Assembly (NCBI GenBank): GCA_042088965.1
Contig: JBELLC010000087.1
Span: 1-13,208, forward strand
Reading direction: 5' to 3'
DNA length: 13,208 nucleotides
Origin: TMED26 sp042088965
GTDB taxonomy: Bacteria > Pseudomonadota > Alphaproteobacteria > Thalassobaculales > Thalassobaculaceae
In this document: positions 8,008 to 13,208 of the stretch, piece by piece
How the letters are laid out: each line of letters opens with the position of its first letter
Numbering within the stretch: position 1 is the first letter of the stretch
The notes under the pieces: generated by a model
Databases searched by the model: none
Seen by the model: the letters and a program-made list of their open reading frames with translations, nothing else
What the model was told of the DNA's origin: nothing
Position numbers and translations under genes: made by a program

Positions 8008-8640
8008 ATGAGCAAGAAATGGATTATGATTGCAGCCGTTATCGCCATTGTTCTTATCGGCGCGGTTGCTGCGGGGCCGATTATGAGTAATGTCGAAACG
8101 CCAAACTACGTCGTCGTTAACGCACAGGGAAATATCGAAATCAGACGATATGACCCGATGATCATCGCCGAAGTCCAAATAGATGGTTCACGCAAAGATG
8201 CGGTTGGTGCCGGCTTCCGTCTGCTCGCTGATTACATTTTTGGAAATAATCTGGTGAAGCAAGACATTGCGATGACCGCACCGGTTCAGCAGCAACAAAG
8301 CGCAAAAATTGCAATGACCGCCCCAGTTCAGCAACAATCCGCTGATGGCCGATGGCAGGTCAGTTTTGTGATGCCCGCAGCATATACGCTGGAGACACTG
8401 CCAGAGCCGGTGAATAAGCTGGTTACGCTGAAAATGGTTCCCGCGACATCATTCATCGTGGTTAGATTTACCGGCATGAATTCGGATGGCAACGTGAAAA
8501 AGCACGAAAAACAGCTCATGGACTATATAAAAACCAATGATATTGCCGTCACGGGCGACCCTAAATATGCCTTTTATAACCCACCCTGGACATTGCCCCC
8601 GATGCGCCGCAACGAGGTTATGATGGCGCTTAAGCGTTAA
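8008..8640 (+). CDS. SOUL/HBP family haem-binding protein, membrane-anchored
   Basis: 210 residues. Positively charged start MSKKW followed by a hydrophobic segment at about 6-23 acts as a signal anchor or uncleaved signal, placing the domain in the periplasm. The SOUL domain begins near residue 29 (VETPNYVVV, IEIRRYDP) and ends with the family signature NPPWTLPPMRRNEVMMAL. The paired blocks IAMTAPVQQQ at 87-96 and 101-110 are the doubled IAMT-x-PV motif common in bacterial members. Proteins of this family bind tetrapyrroles; the physiological role in bacteria is not settled. It is read away from the gap and converges with the minus-strand gene that ends at 8719, so it is probably monocistronic or the last gene of a unit lost in the gap. 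Confidence 0.88.
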   Translation: MSKKWIMIAAVIAIVLIGAVAAGPIMSNVETPNYVVVNAQGNIEIRRYDPMIIAEVQIDGSRKDAVGAGFRLLADYIFGNNLVKQDIAMTAPVQQQQSAKIAMTAPVQQQSADGRWQVSFVMPAAYTLETLPEPVNKLVTLKMVPATSFIVVRFTGMNSDGNVKKHEKQLMDYIKTNDIAVTGDPKYAFYNPPWTLPPMRRNEVMMALKR

Positions 8641-8718
8641 GATTTTATGCCCCAAAGCAAAGCATATTTTATCGCGACGAGGCAATTGGCGCAAATGAGC
8701 CAACCAGTCACGATCACG

Positions 8719-9711
8719 TCAGACAGATGCTGGCGTCCAATTCATCGTCGCGGGCACAAACAACTCATCGACGGAGACCTGTCGCGCGGTAATGCCCTGA
8801 CTATGGGAATATCGGCAAAGAGCTTCAAGCGCTGGTCGATTGGCATCAACCCCATAGGACCAAAAATCATCCCCTAAAAGCTGCCGTGATCGGGCCGCTT
8901 CATTCGGTGCCCAGGGCAGACTGGTAAATGGTGCTTGGCTTTCATTGGTGCGCGCAAGTGCATAGCGCCGAGATGCCTCAAACGCCTCACATATGCGTAG
9001 GCAAAGCCGCGGGTCGCGCGCGGCGATCTCGCGGCGGATGCCAAGCAGATGCATGATCGGAAAAATGCCTGTGCGGCGCCCGTAATCTGCCTCGATGGCA
9101 GCAAAATCGACGAACAGGCGATCGATATTTGGGGCCCCATCGAGGAAAGCTGGTGGCGGTTTATACGCCACCAGCGCATCAATGATGCCGTCAGCCAACG
9201 CATCCGACAGATTTGCAGCCCCGGTCAGCGGCGCAAGATCGACGCCGTTTGGTTTCATCCGCACAATCGGGTTGCTGTCCTTGGCGTCAGCGGGGCCATA
9301 ACGCCAATGCACGTCGGCGGCACGCAGTCCAAAGTCATCTTCCATAACACCGCGTGCCACCAACGCTGCCGTCATTGAGAACTCACGAACCCCAACACTG
9401 CGACCCTTCAGGTCAAGGGGCCCGCGTATCCCCCGATCTGTTCGAATGAAAATGGCTGAATGTCGAAATGACCGCGACGGGAACACCGGCAGGCCCACAT
9501 AGGGACAGTCCCCCGTCGACGTTAGATAAAGATAGTTGCTAAATGATAATTCGGTAATGTCGTAGGCTTGCGCATCAAACGCCTGGGCAAAAATCTCCTC
9601 CAGGGGGGCCGTCACAAATTCTGTGGCCACGCCGTCCACGGCCACCAATCCTGCCATCAGGGGTAACGTCCGGTCGTAAGCCCCAACGGCAATCTTTAGC
9701 GGCGCGGTCAG
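8719..9711 (-). CDS. Periplasmic-binding-fold protein related to 4,5-dihydroxyphthalate decarboxylase
   Basis: 330 residues from the proposed CTG start. It opens LTAPLKIAVGAYDRTLPLM, then AVDGVATEFV, PLEEIFAQAF and YDITELSFSNYLYL: the pattern of the family usually annotated 4,5-dihydroxyphthalate decarboxylase or NMT1/THI5-like substrate-binding protein. Mid-region features are DLKGRSVGVREFSMTAALVARG and DGIIDALVAYKPPPAFL. There is no signal peptide, which argues against an ordinary periplasmic transporter component and for a cytosolic enzyme or sensor; the true reaction is unknown. The start: the only upstream alternative is TTG at 9741; CTG at 9711 sits 8 bases after GAGGAG and forms a CTGA overlap with the stop of the Rid-like gene, so coupled translation from CTG is preferred. 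Confidence 0.75.
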   Translation of the reverse strand: MTAPLKIAVGAYDRTLPLMAGLVAVDGVATEFVTAPLEEIFAQAFDAQAYDITELSFSNYLYLTSTGDCPYVGLPVFPSRSFRHSAIFIRTDRGIRGPLDLKGRSVGVREFSMTAALVARGVMEDDFGLRAADVHWRYGPADAKDSNPIVRMKPNGVDLAPLTGAANLSDALADGIIDALVAYKPPPAFLDGAPNIDRLFVDFAAIEADYGRRTGIFPIMHLLGIRREIAARDPRLCLRICEAFEASRRYALARTNESQAPFTSLPWAPNEAARSRQLLGDDFWSYGVDANRPALEALCRYSHSQGITARQVSVDELFVPATMNWTPASV

Positions 9712-10454
9712 GTGACCAACTCCTCGCGCACACCACGGCAATCCATCTCATACTCAAGATCAACAACTGGCGGGCGGTCAAAGAACCAGGTAAGGCCAGC
9801 CGGGGCCGCCCCACGGGCGACAATCTCGCTGGCGAGGAAGGGATGAATATTGTGCACTGTGTAGACCTGGGTCGCGGTCAGGTCCGCCCAACCGGCGCCA
9901 AGGGCGTGAAGACGCCGTTCCATCTCGGTCAGAACGAAACGCGCCTTTTCAAGGATCGCCGCTTCGCTGATATCACCAAGCCGCACAATATTGTCCCGAT
10001 AAGTGCCACGGCCTTCCGGGCATTCAGCACCGCCAGCAACCACAAAGGACGGCCGTAATTCGTCGCTGATGACAGTGAAGGTGAAGGCATGGAACGACGG
10101 CGCAGACGGGCCGCCCACCTCTGGGCAGACATTGCTGCGGGCCACGGGATTGGTCGATCCGTCAAAGATATCCCACCGCGACAAGGTATCCACATAGCTC
10201 TCGTTGAAGCGCTTGAAACCATCCTCGGAGAACTGACCGGGGGAGCGCAGCTCACAGGCACAAAATGCCGTCAGCGGCCGTCCTGCCGCTTTGATAATGG
10301 CCTCGGCCTTGGCAAAGCCTTCAGCAAGCGGCAGCGGATGGCGGAATTGGATCCGCCGCATGCCATATCCTGGCAGTGCTGCGACCCCGGCGGAATACTG
10401 AAAAACGCCAGGTACAAAACGGTATCCCCCCGGCTGAAAATCGGCGGTGCTCAT
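9708..10454 (-). CDS. Rid (YjgF/YER057c/UK114)-like protein, extended form
   Basis: 248 residues from ATG at 10454, which has GAGAG 7 bases upstream; an in-frame GTG at 10478 would add 8 residues. The C-terminal half (about 130-240) has the Rid pattern: YRDNIVRLGD, ARFVLTEMERRLHALGAGWADL, TQVYTVHNIHPFL, then ARGAAPAGLTWFF leading to VDLEYEMD, where canonical Rid proteins have the substrate-binding Arg and the V-E-I-E strand. The N-terminal half contains a second Rid-like CELRSPGQFS segment at 67-76, and the protein is nearly twice the usual 130 residues. Rid proteins hydrolyse enamines/imines or act as pathway deaminases; the substrate here is unknown. Its stop overlaps the start of the dihydroxyphthalate-decarboxylase-like gene, so the two probably work together. 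Confidence 0.7.
   Translation of the reverse strand: MSTADFQPGGYRFVPGVFQYSAGVAALPGYGMRRIQFRHPLPLAEGFAKAEAIIKAAGRPLTAFCACELRSPGQFSEDGFKRFNESYVDTLSRWDIFDGSTNPVARSNVCPEVGGPSAPSFHAFTFTVISDELRPSFVVAGGAECPEGRGTYRDNIVRLGDISEAAILEKARFVLTEMERRLHALGAGWADLTATQVYTVHNIHPFLASEIVARGAAPAGLTWFFDRPPVVDLEYEMDCRGVREELVT
9720..9725 (-). promoter_or_regulatory. Shine-Dalgarno site for the CTG-started gene
   Basis: On the minus strand GAGGAG lies within the last codons of the Rid-like gene, 8 bases before the CTG at 9711-9709. Its strength and spacing are the main reason for placing the start there rather than at the TTG at 9741. Confidence 0.55.
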
Positions 10455-10551
10455 CTCAAATCTCTCAGATAATTTCACTCAGGCACATTATCTTGCGCAG
10501 CAGCCACAAGACCATGCAACCAAAACTTTTTTGCCTTAGGGGCCGTTCTCC

Positions 10552-10560
10552 ATCACCTCC
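10552..10560 (-). promoter_or_regulatory. Perfect Shine-Dalgarno-like sequence without a normal start codon
   Basis: On the minus strand GGAGGTGAT is fully complementary to the 3' end of 16S rRNA. It lies 98 bp before the Rid-like start. The only start codon nearby, ATG overlapping its last bases, is too close for standard spacing and opens just MENGP before TAA. It may belong to a leader peptide or be chance. Confidence 0.25.
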
Positions 10561-10571
10561 CTGTGGTGCTG

Positions 10572-10583
10572 GTTGAGCTCAAC
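10572..10583. repeat. Perfect 12-bp palindrome upstream of the Rid-like gene
   Basis: GTTGAGCTCAAC reads the same on both strands. It lies between the end of the YdjM-like gene (10588) and the Rid-like start (10454), a suitable place for a dimeric regulator to control the Rid/decarboxylase-like pair. No T run follows, so it is not a terminator. Confidence 0.3.
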
Positions 10584-10587
10584 GCCG

Positions 10588-11640
10588 TCAACATTTTTGA
10601 CTTTTAAGTTCCGCTTCGGTCACCTCTGTTTGGCGAATGGCCGGGCGCCCTTGGATGCGGTTGGCAAGCCAGCTCAGATCTGCGGCAATGGTATTTGTTT
10701 GCGCTTCACCGCGTTTGGGCGCAATTGCATTGACCGTGCCATTACCAAATTGCGCAACACCAAACCTGAAAACATAATTTGGTGTCAGCCCCATACGCAG
10801 GTCCGATACAATGATATTTTGCCCCTCCATGTCGACGCGATAATAGCCTCGGCTAAACCACTGAAGTTTTTCAAAAGCCGCATTATCGCCTAAACAAGCG
10901 GCCAATTCTGGGTGCCTTGGATGGGCATAAATCCGCGCCTTCAGATCATCGTCAAAGAGTGAGAGGTAGAGATTGTGATAACGGTCGTCTTGTAAACCAA
11001 TCACGCGCCAAACAGAATTGAACGGGCTGGCGATGGCAAAAATGCTGTTTGTATCAATTCCAGCCCTGGCAAAAATAATCTTTGCCCGGCTTTCAGCATT
11101 TGCCTGCCAGACGAGGCCAAGCGCCATATAGGCGGAACTGGCCACAAGAGCGGTCGCTAAGCCGTTTCTCAGGCCAGCTGACCAATGCTTTCGCAAAAAT
11201 GCCCAGATCACCGCCGCAAGCAGCGGCACGGTGTAAACCAGATCGATGATAAAAATTGATCCCACACCAATCGGATCAGGATATAGCGGCCAAAACATAC
11301 GCGTGCCGTAAACCGTCATGGCGTCGATCATCGCATGCGTCGTGAAACATAAAAACACGCTTAACCAGACCAGAAAACGATGCCCCGTTAAGGCTTTAAA
11401 GGATCGCACCAATAGCTCGCCGATGAGAGGTGCTGCGAGGGCATGGACCAACACAGAATGCGTCCAACCGCGATGAAAAACAAACGAGTCGACCGGATCA
11501 TCAAAGGGCAGAAAAACATCAAGGTCAGGCAGGGTGCCAAGCACCCCGCCAATCATCGCAGCTTTGCGAGGGCCAAGCGTCTTACCAAGGCAAAGAGCAG
11601 AAACCGCTGCGCCAAGGGTAAATTGTGTGAGTGAATCCAT
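10588..11640 (-). CDS. YdjM-family membrane-bound metal-dependent hydrolase (DUF457)
   Basis: 350 residues. It opens with the family signature MDSLTQFTLGAA and carries PDLD at 38-41, HRGWTHS at 56-62 and THAMIDAMTVYGTR at 101-114; the His and Asp residues (Asp39, Asp41, His56, His61, His102, Asp106) form the expected metal site. Hydrophobic segments at about 64-80, 88-104, 128-148 and 160-178 make it an inner-membrane protein; the C-terminal 170 residues are soluble and characteristic of the longer members. The family is annotated as metal-dependent hydrolase, with a LexA-regulated member in E. coli, but the substrate is unknown. A weak AAGGA site lies about 14 bases before the ATG. It runs in the same direction as the Rid pair, 133 bp ahead of it. 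Confidence 0.85.
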   Translation of the reverse strand: MDSLTQFTLGAAVSALCLGKTLGPRKAAMIGGVLGTLPDLDVFLPFDDPVDSFVFHRGWTHSVLVHALAAPLIGELLVRSFKALTGHRFLVWLSVFLCFTTHAMIDAMTVYGTRMFWPLYPDPIGVGSIFIIDLVYTVPLLAAVIWAFLRKHWSAGLRNGLATALVASSAYMALGLVWQANAESRAKIIFARAGIDTNSIFAIASPFNSVWRVIGLQDDRYHNLYLSLFDDDLKARIYAHPRHPELAACLGDNAAFEKLQWFSRGYYRVDMEGQNIIVSDLRMGLTPNYVFRFGVAQFGNGTVNAIAPKRGEAQTNTIAADLSWLANRIQGRPAIRQTEVTEAELKSQKC

Positions 11641-11748
11641 GGCAGGGATCTGTTTCCTTGAACGAAAAAATAAAATCTTTAAATACGCAGCTTGCCAACG
11701 CCATGAATTTATATTGCGTCGGATACCAAAATCTTCCAGACATGCGCG

Positions 11749-12063
11749 TTATTGAGCGCCGACTTCCACGATAGAACACGGGTCTAGCATGTCATACGGC
11801 GGGTATCTCATATCTAGTGCTTTTTGACGAGAGCTCACATATTGCCCGATAGCCTGGCAAGCCCCCGTCGTCACACACCCGTCGTCACGCGCCAATCGCG
11901 CGTCGCACCTGTGCCCGATTAGCGCGCTATCTGGATCAAACGGGATATCAATGTGAGGTGATAAAATGGCCGACGGGCCCCTGACGCGATGCGCTGACAC
12001 GTTGCCGGTGCGATATCGGTGGCCTGATCGCCCTTCACCATTCACCGCCATCGTCAGGAGCAC
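11749..12063 (-). CDS. Doubtful hypothetical protein
   Basis: A 104-codon frame that opens with GTG and has no clear ribosome site. The product is rich in Arg, His and Cys (for example IGHRCDARLARDDGC) with no recognised motif, signal peptide or membrane segment. It covers the 14-bp direct repeat. It may be a small orphan gene, a remnant, or a chance frame in GC-rich DNA. Confidence 0.2.
   Translation of the reverse strand: MLLTMAVNGEGRSGHRYRTGNVSAHRVRGPSAILSPHIDIPFDPDSALIGHRCDARLARDDGCVTTGACQAIGQYVSSRQKALDMRYPPYDMLDPCSIVEVGAQ
11864..11888. repeat. Two-copy direct repeat, 14-bp period
   Basis: CCCGTCGTCAC occurs at 11864-11874 and again at 11878-11888, separated by ACA. Two copies only; likely a small slippage duplication. 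Confidence 0.6.
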
Positions 12064-12160
12064 ACCGTGTCTGCGCTGGTATTTCGGATGACATGCATAT
12101 AATCACTGAACAAAGTTGCACAAGCGAGATGGCACAGGTCGTTATCGTTGCGTTGTTCAA

Positions 12161-12286
12161 TTAAACTGCCAACGAGAACAGAGCGCGTAGTATTGGCGCG
12201 CGGCGATCCTGGATCGACAGCTGTTCGAGCAACTGTCGAGTTCCCAGCACCGCAGCAACATCCGTCTCATCAAACCGCGAATTTAT
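12161..12286 (-). pseudogene. Possible gene remnant
   Basis: A minus-strand open stretch of 41 codons between stops, ending at TAA 12163-12161, reads with a strongly protein-like composition: DETDVAAVLGTRQLLEQL, then SIQDRRAPILRALFSLAV. It has no ATG start and a stop immediately before it, so it looks like the 3' piece of a decayed gene. I cannot name the family. Confidence 0.2.
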
Positions 12287-12329
12287 TCAGCATCCATTGA
12301 GTCGCTTTATTGACTCGACAAAGGATCGT

Positions 12330-12686
12330 TTAGTTGTGCTCGCCGCCTGGATCGTTATTAGGCAGAACATAGCGCTTGCCATCGATCCACATATACCTGC
12401 GGGCACGCGACATGGTGTGATACCCATCAACCAGGATATTTGGATTTCTTCCTGCCACACTAAACGTTCCAACCGTTGCGAAGATCGCCGCAATGAGCAA
12501 CGCATGTGCGATAGCGGTATACCCAAATACAGTTATGCTCCCAACATAAAACGAAAAAACGATACACCACATCCATGCTAGGACCTGCATCGCAAGATGC
12601 CTAACACCGTTATCAGGAATTTTGCTCAGAGGATTGATATTAGCATTCATTATCGCGTCATAGGTATTTACCAACGCTTTTTCCAT
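12330..12686 (-). CDS. Small membrane protein of unknown function
   Basis: 118 residues. A soluble N-terminal stretch of about 30 residues is followed by two hydrophobic segments (about 31-51 and 55-77) separated by a very short turn, giving a hairpin in the inner membrane. The C-terminal tail is polar and basic: RARRYMWIDGKRYVLPNND. The start at 12686 has GGAG 7 bases upstream, the best ribosome site in this part of the window, and the composition is that of a real protein. I recognise no family. It stands alone; the stretch upstream contains paired short repeats that may be its control region. Confidence 0.6.
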   Translation of the reverse strand: MEKALVNTYDAIMNANINPLSKIPDNGVRHLAMQVLAWMWCIVFSFYVGSITVFGYTAIAHALLIAAIFATVGTFSVAGRNPNILVDGYHTMSRARRYMWIDGKRYVLPNNDPGGEHN

Positions 12687-12710
12687 TTAACCGCTCCATA
12701 TGTTTTATAG

Positions 12711-12794
12711 TTTTACGAGCGCTGTGACGTGAGAGATCACATCGGGGCGCAGAATTATGATTTTACGAGATTCCGGAGATCTCACGCGCGTCAC
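12711..12794. repeat. Direct and inverted repeats upstream of the small membrane-protein gene
   Basis: TTTTACGAG occurs at 12711-12719 and 12761-12769, exactly 50 bp apart. Overlapping these, GTGACGTGAGAGATC (12724-12738) is an imperfect inverted copy of GATCTCACGCGCGTCAC (12778-12794), with GTGACG/CGTCAC and TGAGA-type blocks matching. The set lies 25-108 bp before the minus-strand start at 12686, so regulator binding sites are one reading; remains of a mobile element end is another. Confidence 0.35.
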
Positions 12795-12873
12795 TGGCGC
12801 ATTGTCTGCCGCGAAAAGCAGAGCGATCGTGTGGCGGTGACCTGAGCCCTTAAACCACCTCCAGAAATGCGGC

Positions 12874-12902
12874 TGGTCTGTCCAACGCCAGCAGACAGAC
12901 CA
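12874..12902. repeat. Nine-base-pair perfect hairpin
   Basis: TGGTCTGTC (12874-12882) pairs perfectly with GACAGACCA (12894-12902) around an 11-base loop. No T run follows on either strand, so it is not a standard terminator. It lies just before the reading frame that leaves the window on the right. Confidence 0.5.
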
Positions 12903-12942
12903 AGTGACGGGATCACGGCTCCCAGAAGGGCAAATTCTCAGG

Positions 12943-13208
12943 ATGTTTCGGGGAATGGAATCTGGTCAGAGGACGGCGGCTGGAGGGGCGCAAAGCAAAC
13001 AATTCAGTGTCACGCGGATTCACAGTCTGAGGCGCAAGACGCTCAACGGGTGTTTAAATTATTTTCATGAGGTGGTGATCAGCGGCCCGCAAGTCCTCCC
13101 CCCCCCCGACAGCCCTTTTCGTGAGCCGCAGACGCTCAAAGATCGCGACGCGATCATGATCGCATGGAAACAAGGTCAGCCGCATCAAGTTCTAAGCGCA
13201 CACCAAGT
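12943..13208 (+). CDS. Possible gene running off the right edge, with an internal run of ten C
   Basis: From ATG 12943 the frame is open for 88 codons to the window end, and it is open upstream to 12841 (34 more codons) without a better start; ATG at 12955 and GTG at 12904 are alternatives. The second half is the more protein-like: NYFHEVVISGPQVLPPPDSP followed by FREPQTLKDRDAIMIAWKQG. The other two plus frames after the C run soon hit stops. C10 at 13098-13107 encodes Pro-Pro-Pro plus one base of the preceding Leu codon. There is no strong ribosome site and I recognise no family; a chance frame is possible. Confidence 0.3.
   Translation, partial: MFRGMESGQRTAAGGAQSKQFSVTRIHSLRRKTLNGCLNYFHEVVISGPQVLPPPDSPFREPQTLKDRDAIMIAWKQGQPHQVLSAHQ

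Larger units (their letters stand above)
11641..12329. other. Gene-poor, possibly degraded region
   Basis: 689 bp between the YdjM-like start and the stop of the small membrane-protein gene. It holds no convincing gene. I see a doubtful minus-strand frame (11749-12063), a 14-bp-period direct repeat, and a short protein-like fragment lacking a start (12161-12286). No transposase motifs or long terminal repeats are visible. Confidence 0.5.

Noticed and set aside
7924..8048. Minus-strand hydrophobic frame beginning MAITAAIIIHFLLMIFFLVNK and entering the gap
   Set aside because: It is antisense to the hydrophobic anchor of the SOUL protein, has no ribosome site, and would overlap a well-supported start; kept only as a remote possibility.
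7596..8090. 164-codon plus-strand frame across the N run
   Set aside because: It is held open only by N bases and its far end overlaps the SOUL start in another frame.
8629..8703. Terminator between the convergent SOUL and decarboxylase-like genes: CTTAA/TTAAG at 8629-8641 and TTGGC/GCCAA at 8686-8703
   Set aside because: Both stems are 5 bp and neither is followed by a T run on either strand; a terminator is expected here but cannot be pinned down.
12299..12316. GAGTC/GACTC hairpin after the small membrane-protein gene
   Set aside because: A 5-bp stem with an 8-base loop and no T run; too weak to call a terminator.
13154..13208. Minus-strand C-terminal end (LGVRLELDAADLVSMRS then stop) entering from the right edge
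   Set aside because: Only 17 residues are visible and the opposite strand carries a much longer open frame.
11641..13208. Intact insertion sequence or CRISPR array
   Set aside because: No transposase motifs, no long matching terminal repeats with target duplication, and no regularly spaced repeat series.

Overview
The window reads as a draft-assembly contig from an alphaproteobacterium. The lineage is inferred from gene content: a carnitine dehydrogenase fused to a betainyl-CoA thioesterase, and a solitary SOUL-type haem-binding protein. The sequence is moderately GC-rich. I cannot name a genus. A run of exactly 100 N (7824-7923) is a scaffold join of unknown true length.

Region 1 (1-5553, plus strand) is a tight catabolic operon for gamma-butyrobetaine/carnitine. 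It starts with the last codons of a probable beta-keto acid cleavage enzyme. Four complete genes follow: the carnitine 3-dehydrogenase/betainyl-CoA thioesterase fusion, a CaiA-like acyl-CoA dehydrogenase, an NDP-forming acyl-CoA ligase and CaiD (crotonobetainyl-CoA hydratase). The junctions are a 4-bp ATGA overlap, a 3-bp gap and a 20-bp overlap, so they are almost certainly co-transcribed. Read together they support this route: gamma-butyrobetaine -> CoA thioester -> crotonobetainyl-CoA -> L-carnitinyl-CoA -> L-carnitine -> 3-dehydrocarnitine -> betainyl-CoA -> glycine betaine.

Region 2 (5554-8640, plus strand) holds a stand-alone RadD-like SF2 helicase with a four-cysteine zinc-type site, a possible gene cut off by the assembly gap, and a membrane-anchored SOUL/HBP haem-binding protein.

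Region 3 (8719-11640, minus strand) is convergent to the SOUL gene. It holds a YdjM-type metal-dependent membrane hydrolase, then a translationally coupled pair: a Rid (YjgF)-like protein and a periplasmic-binding-fold protein related to 4,5-dihydroxyphthalate decarboxylase. The second gene of the pair appears to begin at a CTG codon that overlaps the stop of the first.

Region 4 (11641-13208) is gene-poor and looks degraded or recently rearranged. It has one convincing small membrane-protein gene (12330-12686, minus), doubtful reading frames, short direct and inverted repeats, and a reading frame that runs off the right edge through a run of ten C.

I found no CRISPR array, tRNA, rRNA, intact insertion sequence or recognisable defence system. 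The most informative content is the carnitine operon; the least explained is the Rid/DHP-decarboxylase-like pair and the right-hand 1.5 kb.
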